Under the pieces are notes generated by a model, which was not told the DNA's origin, did not search any database, and saw only the letters and a list, made by a program, of their open reading frames with translations. A stretch of 64,000 bases of DNA. Origin: Aureimonas sp. SA4125. GTDB taxonomy: Bacteria > Pseudomonadota > Alphaproteobacteria > Rhizobiales > Rhizobiaceae. The number at the start of each line of letters is the position of its first letter. The stretch's first letter is position 1. The stretch spans positions 3,996,001 to 4,060,000 of the forward strand of contig NZ_AP025032.1 in the NCBI RefSeq assembly GCF_019973775.1, written 5' to 3'. Shown piece after piece: positions 48,311 through 56,814 of the stretch. The position numbers and the translations under genes were made by a program.

Positions 48311-49099
48311 TCAAAGCGACCATACAAGCGGAAGCGGTGCCTTTGCCAGCGTGGCGAGCACGGGAACGAGACGCTTGCGCAGGAGAAATCCGCTGCCGGC
48401 AACGAGCCGCGCGACGACGAGACCGTCGAAGGCGCTGGCGCCGCCATCGGGGCCGATGATGTCGCGAAGGGCCCCGAGGAGTGCCTCGCCGTCCGGCAGC
48501 TGCGCCATGACGGTGGCAAACGCCTTGGCGCCGCCAAGCCCGGCTGCCGCCGCGGCGATCGCCTCGACCGGCCCGTCCAGCAGCAGTTGCTCGGCGAAGA
48601 CGAGGCGCCCGTCGCGGCGCACGCGCCAGCGGTCGGACAGCTTTCCCTCCACCACCGTTTCGCCCATGAGCGTGCGGCCGAGGACGACGCTCTCGACGAG
48701 CAGCACCCGGCTCGACGCGGCGCAATCGACATCCAGCCGACGTGCCAGCGCGCCGCCGTCGAAGAGGATCGTCTCCTGCGGGAGATAGAGGAAGTCCGCC
48801 TCGGCGGCGACAGTGACGCCGGTCTCGATCCGCGCCTCGCCTCTCGACGCGCGGTAGACGCGCTCGCAGGCCTGTGTCGTCAGGCTGAGGCTCGCGCCCG
48901 AGCCAACGGAAATGTCGACGGCGAGCCTGTCGCCACCGGTGAGGCCGCCGGAGGAATTGATCAATATCGCCTCCGCCGCGGGACCTGGCGTGCGGGGAAA
49001 GCGCAGCTTCAGGCAGCCGGCCTGATGCAGCCGGGCGATTCGCGAGCGGCCTGCCGTGAAGCGAAACTCCGCCATGGCACGGCCCTTCGCCCTCTGCAT
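48311..49099 (-). CDS. ureD: Urease accessory protein UreD
   Basis: UreD is the scaffold and nickel tunnel in urease activation. The 262-aa protein shows RSRIARLHQAGCLKLRFPR, INSSGGLTGGDRL, LTTQACERVYRAS, YLPQETILFDGGALARR and LLVESVVLGRTLMGE, the standard series. The ATG at 49099 is the first in frame; a second at 49075 is possible. Neither has a strong Shine-Dalgarno. It lies 109 bp after urtE in the same direction, linking transport and hydrolysis of urea. Confidence 0.95.
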   Translation of the reverse strand: MQRAKGRAMAEFRFTAGRSRIARLHQAGCLKLRFPRTPGPAAEAILINSSGGLTGGDRLAVDISVGSGASLSLTTQACERVYRASRGEARIETGVTVAAEADFLYLPQETILFDGGALARRLDVDCAASSRVLLVESVVLGRTLMGETVVEGKLSDRWRVRRDGRLVFAEQLLLDGPVEAIAAAAAGLGGAKAFATVMAQLPDGEALLGALRDIIGPDGGASAFDGLVVARLVAGSGFLLRKRLVPVLATLAKAPLPLVWSL

Positions 49100-49208
49100 G
49101 GACGGCTCGACCGTCTCGCCTTGCGGCAGCAGGGGATCCCAGGCGGCCGGCCGCGGCTTCTCGGCGGCGGACGGCGCGGCGGGCGACAGGGCATCGGCGA
49201 TGGAAGCG

Positions 49209-49904
49209 TCAGACGGTGAGATGCTTGCGAACCTCCGGGCGACTGAGATCCTCGGCCACGCCCTCGAAGACGATCTCGCCGCGATCCATGATGTAGACCT
49301 TGTCGGCGAGTTCCTGACAGAAGTCGAGATACTGCTCGACGAGGAGAATGGCGAGGCCCGACTGCTCCTTCAGATAGCGGATGGCGCGCCCGATGTCCTT
49401 GATGATCGAAGGCTGGATTCCCTCGGTCGGCTCGTCGAGGACGAGGAGGGTCGGCCGCGTCACCAGCGCCCGGCCGATGGCGAGCTGCTGCTGCTGCCCG
49501 CCCGAAAGATCGCCCCCGCGCCGCCCGAGCATCGACTTGAGCACCGGAAACATTTCGAAGACGTGGTCGGGGATCACCTTCTCGCCGCGTTTCAGCGGCG
49601 CGAAGCCGGTCTGCAGATTTTCCTTCACCGTCAGGAGCGGAAAGATCTCGCGCCCCTGCGGCACGAAGCCGATGCCGCGCCGCGCCCGGGTATAGGGCGC
49701 CTCGCGACCGAGCGGATGGCCGTCGAGCGCGATCTCGCCGGACCGGATCGGCTGCTGGCCGACGACGGCACGCAAAAGGCTCGTCTTGCCGACGCCATTG
49801 CGCCCGAGAACGCAGGTGATCTCGCCCTTCTTCGCCTGCATCGACACGCCCCGCAGCGCCTGCGCCGCGCCGTAATAGAGGTCGACATTGGAGACGTTCA
49901 GCAT
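49209..49904 (-). CDS. urtE: Urea ABC transporter ATP-binding protein UrtE
   Basis: The 231-aa protein is a LivF-type ATPase: Walker A GRNGVGKT (34-41), GFVPQGREIFPLLTVKENL, signature LSGGQQQQLAIGRAL, Walker B LLVLDEPTEGIQPSIIKDIG. The EGIQPSII stretch is characteristic of UrtE. AAAGGA lies 7 nt before the ATG. It powers the UrtBC channel together with UrtD. The gap to urtD is 134 bp with no gene. Confidence 0.95.
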   Translation of the reverse strand: MLNVSNVDLYYGAAQALRGVSMQAKKGEITCVLGRNGVGKTSLLRAVVGQQPIRSGEIALDGHPLGREAPYTRARRGIGFVPQGREIFPLLTVKENLQTGFAPLKRGEKVIPDHVFEMFPVLKSMLGRRGGDLSGGQQQQLAIGRALVTRPTLLVLDEPTEGIQPSIIKDIGRAIRYLKEQSGLAILLVEQYLDFCQELADKVYIMDRGEIVFEGVAEDLSRPEVRKHLTV

Positions 49905-50038
49905 GGGTTGGTCCTTTGCAGTGGCCGGCCCGCCCGAACGGAGCGTTTCCGCGCTTGCCGTCGAAGAGTCGACATTCCTTGCCCCGACAGCCGCACAGAA
50001 ATGTACAGACTCGACGGCGTCCAACCGGGCGCCCACCC

Positions 50039-51016
50039 TCATCGCCCGAGATACACTTCGACCACCCGCGGATCGGCGCTGACGGCGTCGAGCGTGCCTT
50101 CGGCCAGCACCGAGCCCTCGTGCAGGCAGGTGACCTTCACACCGAGCGCCCGGACGAAATGCATGTCGTGCTCGACGACGACGACCGAGCGGGTTTTCGC
50201 GATGTCCTTCAAGAGGCGCGCGGTCTCCTCGGTCTCGGCGTCGGTCATGCCGGCGACAGGCTCGTCGACAAGGAGGAGCTCGGGGTCCTGCGCCAGGAGC
50301 ATGCCGATCTCCAGCCACTGCTTCTGGCCATGGCTGAGATCGGCCGCGAGCGTCTTGCGCTTGTCGCCAAGGCGCGTCGTCGTCAGGATGTCCTCGATCC
50401 CGGCCGCCTCGGCCGCCGTGTTGCGGTGGAACAGCGTCGCGAGCACGCCGCGCGGGCCGGCCATGGCGAGACGCAGATTGTCCTCGATGGTGTGGCTGTC
50501 GAAGACGGTCGGCTTCTGGAATTTTCGCCCGATGCCCATCGAGGCGATGTCCGCCTCGTCGTGCTGGGTGAGGTCGATGTCGCCTTTGAAGTAGACGTCG
50601 CCCTTGTCGGGCCGGGTCTTGCCGGTGATGATGTCCATCATCGTCGTCTTCCCAGCGCCGTTGGGGCCGATGATCGCCCGCATCTCGCCCCGGGCGACGA
50701 CGAGCGACAGGCCGTTGATCGCCTTGAAGCCGTCGAAGGTCTTCGACACGCCGTCGAGGTAGAGCAGCGTCTCGCGCCGCGCCGTAACGTCGCTCGGCGC
50801 GTTCCTGGCTGCCAGCGCCCGCTGCGTCGCATAGGGGTGGGGCGAGACGAAAGGATCGCCCGGATTGGCCCGGACGACGGCGGCCGGCAAGGTCAAGCCG
50901 GGCGCCGCCGGAGAGGCCGGGCCCTGCACCGGTTCTGTCACTTGCAAGCCTTGCGCCTGTCGCAGCCGCTCCGCCTGCCTTTCCGCCTCGCGCCGTGCCG
51001 CGCTCTCCTCGGTCAT
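50039..51016 (-). CDS. urtD: Urea ABC transporter ATP-binding protein UrtD, with N-terminal extension
   Basis: The 325-aa protein is a LivG-type ATPase with Walker A GPNGAGKTT (117-125), GRKFQKPTVFDSHTIEDNL, signature LSHGQKQWLEIGMLL and Walker B LLLVDEPVAGMTDAETEET. About 82 extra residues precede the ABC domain: a charged Arg/Glu/Ala segment then a Pro/Ala-rich part. UrtD is usually near 250 aa. GGAG before the ATG at 51016 and the 5-nt gap to urtC support the long form, though an internal start near residue 85 cannot be ruled out. Confidence 0.92.
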   Translation of the reverse strand: MTEESAARREAERQAERLRQAQGLQVTEPVQGPASPAAPGLTLPAAVVRANPGDPFVSPHPYATQRALAARNAPSDVTARRETLLYLDGVSKTFDGFKAINGLSLVVARGEMRAIIGPNGAGKTTMMDIITGKTRPDKGDVYFKGDIDLTQHDEADIASMGIGRKFQKPTVFDSHTIEDNLRLAMAGPRGVLATLFHRNTAAEAAGIEDILTTTRLGDKRKTLAADLSHGQKQWLEIGMLLAQDPELLLVDEPVAGMTDAETEETARLLKDIAKTRSVVVVEHDMHFVRALGVKVTCLHEGSVLAEGTLDAVSADPRVVEVYLGR

Positions 51017-51021
51017 TACGC

Positions 51022-52197
51022 TCACTCCGCCGCGCTCGGGGCCGCATCGCCGGCCATGGTGGCGGCCCGGCTGTCGCCGATGCCCTTCTCCGCGCTCTTC
51101 GACAGGCGCCGCGCCCGCATGCTGCCCCAGCCCGCATCGAAGGTGCCGACGATGCCGCGCGGCAGGAAGAGCGTGACGAAAACGAACAGCGAACCCAGCA
51201 CGAACAGCCAGAATTCCGGCGCCGCGGCGGTGAAATAGCTCTTGCCGGCATTGACGAGGAGGGCGCCCACGACCGGGCCGAGCAGCGTGCCGCGGCCGCC
51301 GACGGCCGCCCAGACGACGACCTCGATCGAGTTCACCGGCGCGAATTCGCCGGGATTGATGATGCCGACCTGCGGCACGTAGAGCGCCCCGGCCAAGCCC
51401 GCCATCATCGCCGAGACGGTGAAGGCGAAGAGCTTCACGTGCTCTGCCCGCCAGCCAAGGAAGCGCGTACGGCTTTCCGCGTCGCGCACGGCCAGCATCA
51501 GCTTGCCGAGCTTGGAGCGGGTGATCGCCCCGACGAGGACGACGCCGAGCCCGAGCGCGGCGCAACTCGCCACGAACAGGCCGAGCCGGGTGGAATCCGC
51601 CTGGACGCTGTAGCCGAGGATTTCCTTGAAGTCGGTCAGGCCGTTATTGCCGCCGAAGCCCATATCGTTGCGAAAGAAGGCGAGGAGCAGCGCATAGGTC
51701 AGCGCCTGGGTGATGATCGAGAGATAGACGCCGGTGACCCTGCTGCGGAAGGCGAAATAGCCGAAGACGAAGGCCAGCACCCCCGGCACCAGGAAGACCA
51801 TCAAGGCGGCGAACCAGAATTGGTCGAAGCCGTGCCAGAACCACGGCAACTCCTTCCAGTTCAGGAAGACCATGAAGTCCGGCAGCACCGGATTGCCGTA
51901 GACGCCGCGCGTGCCGATCTGACGCATCAGATACATGCCCATGGCATAGCCGCCGAGCGCGAAGAAGGCGCCGTGGCCAAGGCTCAGAATGCCGACATAA
52001 CCCCAGACGAGATCGAGCGAGAGGGCCAGCAGCGCGTAACAGAGATACTTGCCGATCAGCGGCACGGCATAGGAGGGAATGTGCAGGGCGCTATCCTGCG
52101 GCAGCCACTGATTGGCGAGGGGCACCAGGATCGCGGCGGCGACCAGCGCCAGAACGATGAACCAGACGCGCGCCCCAAGGAATCTGGCGAAAATCAT
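51022..52197 (-). CDS. urtC: Urea ABC transporter permease UrtC
   Basis: The 391-aa LivM-type permease has about ten membrane segments, with YALLALSLDLVWGYVGILSL, GHGAFFALGGYAMGMYLMRQ, FRNDMGFGGNNGLTDFKEIL and VGGRGTLLGPVVGALLVN as conserved parts. GNNGLTDFK is typical of UrtC. The ATG overlaps the urtB stop (ATGA). Confidence 0.95.
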   Translation of the reverse strand: MIFARFLGARVWFIVLALVAAAILVPLANQWLPQDSALHIPSYAVPLIGKYLCYALLALSLDLVWGYVGILSLGHGAFFALGGYAMGMYLMRQIGTRGVYGNPVLPDFMVFLNWKELPWFWHGFDQFWFAALMVFLVPGVLAFVFGYFAFRSRVTGVYLSIITQALTYALLLAFFRNDMGFGGNNGLTDFKEILGYSVQADSTRLGLFVASCAALGLGVVLVGAITRSKLGKLMLAVRDAESRTRFLGWRAEHVKLFAFTVSAMMAGLAGALYVPQVGIINPGEFAPVNSIEVVVWAAVGGRGTLLGPVVGALLVNAGKSYFTAAAPEFWLFVLGSLFVFVTLFLPRGIVGTFDAGWGSMRARRLSKSAEKGIGDSRAATMAGDAAPSAAE

Positions 52198-53825
52198 GCC
52201 TCCACGAACCTCCCCTTCTGGGCGAACAGGCCACGCGGTCGTTTCTGGATGAAGAGGATGATGAGGACGAGCACGACGATCTTGCCGAGTACCGCGCCGG
52301 CATAGGGCTCCAGCAGCTTGTTGACGATCCCGAGCGACATCGCTCCGACCAGCGTGCCCCAGAGATTGCCGACGCCGCCGAAGACGACGACCATGAAACT
52401 GTCGATGATGTAGCCCTGACCGAGATCGGGCGAGACGTTGTCGATCTGGCTGAGCGCGACGCCGGCAATGCCCGCAATGCCCGAGCCGAGCGCGAAGGTC
52501 GCCGCGTCGACCCAGGGAGTGCGGATGCCCATGGCCGAGGCCATCTTGCGGTTCTGGGTGACGGCGCGCATCTGCAGGCCCATCGCCGTGCGGTTCAGCG
52601 CGGCGAGGAGCGCAAAGAAGATCACGGCGGAGAAGACGATGATCCAGGCGCGGTTCCAGGTCACGGACATCAGCCCGATGTCGAATGCGCCGGACATCCA
52701 GGAGGGATTGCCGACCTCGCGGTTGGTCGGGCCGAAAATCGTCCGGATGCCCTGCTGCAGGATCAGCGACACGCCGAAGGTCGCAAGCAAGGTCTCCAGC
52801 GGCCGCCCGTAGAGAAAGCGGATGAGGAAGCGCTCCATGACGAGACCCACCGAGGCGGAGACGGCGAAGGCCAGCGGCAGCGCGATCGGCAGCGACCAGT
52901 CGAAAAGTCCGGGCGCATGGGTCCGGATCGCCTCCTGGACGACGAAGGTGGTGTAGGCGCCGAGCATCACCATCTCGCCATGCGCCATGTTGATGACGCC
53001 CATGACGCCGAAGGTGATGGCAAGGCCGATGGCGGCCAAGAGCAGCACCGAGCCGAGCGACATTCCGTACCAGACGTTCTGGGCATAGCCCCATAGCGCG
53101 ATGTTCTGCTCGATCGCCTCGGCGGCGGCGGTGGCCGCAACTGTCAGCTCGGAAGCTTCGGCGGCGCGGATCTCGCCCAGCACCACCAGCGACTGGCGGT
53201 CGCCGCGGTCAGCGATCAGGTCGATGGCCGCGAGCTTTTCGGCCACCGGCCGGTCGGACTTGATCACGGCGGCGGCGCGCGCCTGCTCCAGCCTGACCTT
53301 GACGCTGGCGACGTCCTCCTTGGCGATGGCCGCGTCGAGCACGCCGACCTGCTCGGGCGTCGCCGAGGTGAACAGGTTCATCGCGGCGGCGCGGCGGCGC
53401 TCGGGATCGGGCGAGCCGAGGGTGAGCGTTCCCAGTGCGTCGGCGACGACGACGCGGATCGAATTCTTCACGCGGACCTTCTCAAGGTCGGCGACGGCTG
53501 CGGTGCCGAGGGGCGCGCCGGTATAGGGGTCGAGAATCCCGGCCGGATCGGCCCTGCCGCGGGCGATCACGACACTGCCGTCGGCGCGATAGAAGAGTTC
53601 GCCCGCAGCAAGCGCATTCAGGACGAGGGCGACGGCAGGATCGCCTGTCGCCGCAAGCTTGCGCACCGTCGCCTCGGTTTCGTCGAAACTATTCTTGCCG
53701 GCAAATTCCGAGATGATCGGGGCGGCGCTCGCCGCATCCTGGGCAGAGGCCAGACCCGGAAAGGCGGCCGCGGCCATCCACATCAGGCCGGCAATGAGAA
53801 GCAGTCGCAGCGGATAAAGGGTCAT
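52194..53825 (-). CDS. urtB: Urea ABC transporter permease UrtB
   Basis: The 543-aa protein starts with a signal peptide (LLLIAGLMWMAAAAFPGLAS) and a ~225-residue helical periplasmic region (ETEATVRKLAATGDPAVALV, GSPDPERRRAAAMNLFTSA), then the LivH-type permease: VWYGMSLGSVLLLAAIGLAI, GVMGVINMAHGEMVMLGAYT, GRPLETLLATFGVSLILQQ, GVGNLWGTLVGAMSLG. The large N-terminal domain is a known feature of UrtB. Confidence 0.95.
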   Translation of the reverse strand: MTLYPLRLLLIAGLMWMAAAAFPGLASAQDAASAAPIISEFAGKNSFDETEATVRKLAATGDPAVALVLNALAAGELFYRADGSVVIARGRADPAGILDPYTGAPLGTAAVADLEKVRVKNSIRVVVADALGTLTLGSPDPERRRAAAMNLFTSATPEQVGVLDAAIAKEDVASVKVRLEQARAAAVIKSDRPVAEKLAAIDLIADRGDRQSLVVLGEIRAAEASELTVAATAAAEAIEQNIALWGYAQNVWYGMSLGSVLLLAAIGLAITFGVMGVINMAHGEMVMLGAYTTFVVQEAIRTHAPGLFDWSLPIALPLAFAVSASVGLVMERFLIRFLYGRPLETLLATFGVSLILQQGIRTIFGPTNREVGNPSWMSGAFDIGLMSVTWNRAWIIVFSAVIFFALLAALNRTAMGLQMRAVTQNRKMASAMGIRTPWVDAATFALGSGIAGIAGVALSQIDNVSPDLGQGYIIDSFMVVVFGGVGNLWGTLVGAMSLGIVNKLLEPYAGAVLGKIVVLVLIILFIQKRPRGLFAQKGRFVEA

Positions 53826-53853
53826 CGGCACGCCGGTCCGGAGGAAATTCAGG

Positions 53854-53878
53854 CGGGGCGGCGGCTGCCGCCGCCCCG
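53854..53878 (-). terminator. Near-perfect GC hairpin between urtA and urtB
   Basis: CGGGGCGGCGGC and GCCGCCGCCCCG form a 12-bp inverted repeat with a single central base, 29 bp upstream of the urtB ATG in the transcribed sense. With no U run it is better read as an mRNA-stabilising or processing structure, of the kind found after solute-binding-protein genes. Confidence 0.5.
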
Positions 53879-53961
53879 GGGGAAGAAACGCATGCGGGAG
53901 GGTCATGCGCGCCTTCCGGGCAGACCTTGCGAAAGAGGGTGCCGTATCGCGCCGGACTGCC

Positions 53962-53991
53962 AAAAGTGCCGCGCCGCCGGAGCGGTGCGGC
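53962..53991 (-). terminator. Intrinsic terminator/attenuator after urtA
   Basis: Transcribed leftward, GCCGCACCGC and GCGGCGCGGC pair with one A-C mismatch around the tetraloop TCCG (53968-53991) and are followed by ACTTTT. It begins 9 nt after the urtA stop. This is the most terminator-like structure in the urt operon and should make urtA more abundant than urtBCDE. Confidence 0.65.
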
Positions 53992-54000
53992 TGGGAAGAC

Positions 54001-55308
54001 CTAGTTCGCCGTGACGGTACCGCCGCAGGTCTTGGTCTCGCTGTTGTAGTTGCCGCAGCGGATCGGGTCGGTCCAGTCGGCCACCAGCGGCTTCGATTCC
54101 GGCAGGTAGTCCGACCAGGCATCGCCCTCGACGGCCGGGATTTCCTTGACGACCTCGAACTGGCCGTCGGCCTGAATTTCGCCGATCAGCGTCGGCTTGG
54201 TGATGTGATGGTTCTTGCCCATCACCGCCATGCCGCCGGTGAGGTTCGGGACCTCGATGCCGACCATGGCGTCGATGACCTTGGCCGGATCGGTGGTGCC
54301 GGCCTTCTCGACCGCCTTCACCCACATGTTGAAGCCGATGAAATGGGCCTCCATCGGGTCGTTGGTCACGCGCTTGTCGTTCTTGATGTAGGCGTGCCAG
54401 GCCTTGATGAAGGCGGCATTCTCGGGCGTGTCGACCGACTGGAAGTAGTTCCAGGCGGCGAGATGGCCGACCAGCGGCGCGGTGTCGATGCCGGCGAGCT
54501 CTTCCTCGCCGACCGAAAAGGCCATCACGGGGATGTCTTCGGCGGTGATGCCCTGGTTGGCGAGTTCCTTGTAGAACGGCACGTTGGCGTCGCCATTGAC
54601 GGTCGAGACGACGCCCGTCTTCTTGCCGGCCGCGCCGAATTCCTTGATCGCGGAAACCTCGGTCTGCCAGTCACTGAAACCGAACGGCGTGTAGTTGACC
54701 TTGATGTCCTCGGCCGGAACACCCTTGGACAGGAGGTAGGCTTCGAGGATCTTGTTGGTCGTGCGGGGATAGACGTAGTCGGTGCCTTCCAGCACCCAGC
54801 GCTTGACGCCCTCCTCCATCATGTAGTCGACGGCCGGGATCGCCTGCTGGTTCGGGGCGGCGCCTGTGTAGAAGATGTTCTTGGACGATTCCTCACCCTC
54901 GTACTGCACGGGGTAGAAGACGACGGTGTCGAGTTCCTCGGCCACCGGCAGGATCGACTTGCGCGAGACCGAGGTCCAGCAGCAGAACACGGCGGCGACC
55001 TTCTGGGCCGAGACGAGGTCGCGCATCTTCTCGGCGAACAGCGGCCAGTCGGAGGCGGGATCGACCACCACGGGCTCGAGCTTCTTGCCGAGGAGGCCAC
55101 CCTTGGCGTTCTGCTCCTCGATGAGCATCAGCATGACGTCCTTGAGGGTCGTCTCGGAGATCGCCATCGTGCCGGAGAGAGAGTGCAGCACGCCGACCTT
55201 GATCGTATCGGTGTCCTGCGCCATCGCGCCCGTCACGCCCAACGACCCCAGTGCACCCAGCGTCAAGGCGGTCGCCGCACCGCGGAACCAGTTATAGGCT
55301 GCATTCAT
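54001..55308 (-). CDS. urtA: Urea ABC transporter substrate-binding protein
   Basis: UrtA binds urea (or short amides) in the periplasm. The 435-aa protein has a signal peptide (ALTLGALGSLGVTGAMAQ) and the UrtA series: KVGVLHSLSGTMAISETTLK, DPASDWPLFAEKMRDLV, AVFCCWTSVSRKSILPV, FYPVQYEGEESSKNIFYTG, GTDYVYPRTTNKILEAYL, HHITKPTLIGEIQADGQF. GGAGAG lies 6 nt before the ATG at 55308. It is the first gene of the urt-ure leftward region, preceded by a sigma-54-like promoter at 55364-55378. Confidence 0.97.
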   Translation of the reverse strand: MNAAYNWFRGAATALTLGALGSLGVTGAMAQDTDTIKVGVLHSLSGTMAISETTLKDVMLMLIEEQNAKGGLLGKKLEPVVVDPASDWPLFAEKMRDLVSAQKVAAVFCCWTSVSRKSILPVAEELDTVVFYPVQYEGEESSKNIFYTGAAPNQQAIPAVDYMMEEGVKRWVLEGTDYVYPRTTNKILEAYLLSKGVPAEDIKVNYTPFGFSDWQTEVSAIKEFGAAGKKTGVVSTVNGDANVPFYKELANQGITAEDIPVMAFSVGEEELAGIDTAPLVGHLAAWNYFQSVDTPENAAFIKAWHAYIKNDKRVTNDPMEAHFIGFNMWVKAVEKAGTTDPAKVIDAMVGIEVPNLTGGMAVMGKNHHITKPTLIGEIQADGQFEVVKEIPAVEGDAWSDYLPESKPLVADWTDPIRCGNYNSETKTCGGTVTAN

Positions 55309-55328
55309 GAGACGCTCTCCAGACAACC

Positions 55329-55348
55329 GGCGCGTCCCCTGACGCGCC
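55329..55348 (-). promoter_or_regulatory. Leader hairpin between the predicted urtA start site and its ATG
   Basis: GGCGCGT (55329-55335) and ACGCGCC (55342-55348) form a perfect 7-bp GC stem with a 6-nt loop in the predicted 5' leader of urtA. It could stabilise the mRNA or take part in leader control. There is no U run. Confidence 0.4.
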
Positions 55349-55363
55349 CTCGTGTCCAGACTG

Positions 55364-55378
55364 GCAAGCGCCATGCCA
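55364..55378 (-). promoter_or_regulatory. Sigma-54 promoter for urtA
   Basis: On the minus strand TGGCATG-GCGC-TTGC fits the sigma-54 consensus TGGCACG-N4-TTGC at 10 of 11 fixed positions, including the invariant GG and GC with correct spacing. A start near 55352 would leave about 44 nt before the urtA ATG. Nitrogen-regulated urea transport through NtrC and sigma-54 is well established in bacteria, so context agrees. Confidence 0.65.
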
Positions 55379-55400
55379 TTTGGCGGCCACGCGGGAGAAG

Positions 55401-55515
55401 TGCACCGGCATGCGCTCGGTGCTTCTTTAACGACCTGTCTGGCGTTCTTGGCTGGGGCCACAAGAGGGCCCGCGGACCGCCATGTCACGCACCGCCCATG
55501 CACCGGCATATGCTC
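55401..55515. promoter_or_regulatory. Pair of 17-bp direct repeats upstream of urtA, candidate activator sites
   Basis: TGCACCGGCATGCGCTC (55401-55417) and TGCACCGGCATATGCTC (55499-55515) match at 15 of 17 positions. Read toward urtA each has an intact GGTGCA half site as in NtrC sites, with a poor second half. Their centres lie about 57 and 155 bp upstream of the predicted start, suitable for an enhancer-binding protein. Confidence 0.45.
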
Positions 55516-55589
55516 AATCGATATTCAACTGCGCAATTTGCAGGCAATTCGCGGTCGCAGGCTTAGACGCCTCTTGACCGAGCGAATGG

Positions 55590-55796
55590 CTAAATCGCCT
55601 GTTCGCGATCCTCGGGCCAGGCACATTTCCAGCTGACTACCTTCCACTTCGGGTGATTGCCTGCCCATTCCGCTACGTAGGGCGTCGAGAGCATCATGCA
55701 CTGGGCAAGTGTTCCACGGCTCTCATAGGAGATGCGCTGCTCCTCGCAGGCGCTGGGATCAGCGAGGAGGCAGACGGAGAGAATGAGGTCGATCAT
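55590..55796 (-). CDS. Small conserved cysteine-containing hypothetical protein
   Basis: The 68-aa protein begins MIDLILSVCLLADPSACEEQ and ends AGNHPKWKVVSWKCAWPED, with a middle GTLAQCMMLSTPYVAEWA. Short proteins with this Cys spacing and the AEW-HPxWxVxxWxC ending recur in alphaproteobacteria as unnamed hypotheticals. The hydrophobic start may be a short signal or anchor. It lies alone between urtA and the fhc genes, leftward; no partner is evident. Nothing else is seen in 55797-56001. Confidence 0.6.
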   Translation of the reverse strand: MIDLILSVCLLADPSACEEQRISYESRGTLAQCMMLSTPYVAEWAGNHPKWKVVSWKCAWPEDREQAI

Positions 55797-56001
55797 CAGC
55801 GGTCTCCCGGACAGGGCTACAGTGCCAAGCTCCAGCTACGCGCCAGAGGCTCCAAAGGACGCACGCTGCCCTTGCGACACTTGGCCGCAGGCATCCCATC
55901 ATGCGGCGGTTGCTGGGATGTCCGGTGCTTCTTCACGCCATGGTGACCGAACTCCCGCCGCTGGCACTCGGCGCCGCACCAGCCGGCGATTTACAACCGT
56001 C

Positions 56002-56814
56002 TCAGGAAAGCGGTAGAAAAATCTCCCCGAGGCCGAGCATGGCGGTGTCGCCGCCAAGGCGCCGCATGGAACCGCCATCGAAGAGTCCCGACGCGAAGGG
56101 CGGCACAGCGAAGGCGCGGGCCATCAGCCTTAGGATGATGAGATCGGCGGGGCCATTGTCGAGAAAAGTCGGTCCGATCGCGGACGCGCCGCCGGCGAGC
56201 ACCAGCGTGCCCCGCTTCATCAGCATGCCGGGATAGCGTCCGGCCCGGCCGCCGACCACGAGCGTCCCGGCAATCATGCGCGACCCCGCGTGATCGCCGG
56301 CATCGCCCTGGACCAAAATCGTGCCACGCCGCATCCGATCCCCGGCGCGCGCGCCGGCCGAGCCGAGGACCTGGATCGTGCCGCCGCGAAGGCCTGTCGT
56401 CTCGCCGGCCAGCGGTCCGCCGAGATCGTCGCCCGCGTCGCCTTCGATCGTCAGCGTCCCGCCCAGCATGCCCGAACCTGCGAAGGGACCTGCCGCGCCC
56501 GTCACCGTGATCGTTCCGGACACCATCGACCGGCCGACCTGCTGCCCGACCGCGCCGTCGACGCGGATAGCGCCTCCGTCGAGGCCCTCGCCAATCCGGT
56601 CGAAGCGCTCGGAGCCGCCGGTGAAGGTGATGGTCTCGAGATCGCCGAAACCGATGGCGAAGGCGTCGCCGACGGTCAGCCTCTCGCGGCTGGTGCCGAT
56701 CGCGATGGCGCCGATCTCCCGCTCGCCGAGGCCGGCAAGGTGGCGCGCGGTCAGGCGGGACAAGTCGAGGCGCTGGTTCGGCTCGCCGCGCAGCGTGAAG
56801 GTCAGACCGCTCAT
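56002..56814 (-). CDS. fhcC: Formyltransferase/hydrolase complex subunit C
   Basis: FhcC is the bacterial relative of formylmethanofuran dehydrogenase subunit C. The 270-aa protein is a right-handed beta-helix of Gly-rich repeats (GTITVTGAAGPFAGSGMLGG, GTIQVLGSAGARAGDRMRRG, GTILVQGDAGDHAGSRMIAG), as in FwdC. It belongs to the fhcBADC order, overlapping fhcD by ATGA. The complex takes formyl from formyl-H4MPT and releases formate. Confidence 0.94.
   Translation of the reverse strand: MSGLTFTLRGEPNQRLDLSRLTARHLAGLGEREIGAIAIGTSRERLTVGDAFAIGFGDLETITFTGGSERFDRIGEGLDGGAIRVDGAVGQQVGRSMVSGTITVTGAAGPFAGSGMLGGTLTIEGDAGDDLGGPLAGETTGLRGGTIQVLGSAGARAGDRMRRGTILVQGDAGDHAGSRMIAGTLVVGGRAGRYPGMLMKRGTLVLAGGASAIGPTFLDNGPADLIILRLMARAFAVPPFASGLFDGGSMRRLGGDTAMLGLGEIFLPLS

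Noticed and set aside
55401..55423. Canonical NtrC palindrome TGCACC...GGTGCT
   Set aside because: The two half sites are 11 bp apart rather than about 5, so the classical site does not fit; only the direct-repeat half sites were kept, at moderate confidence.
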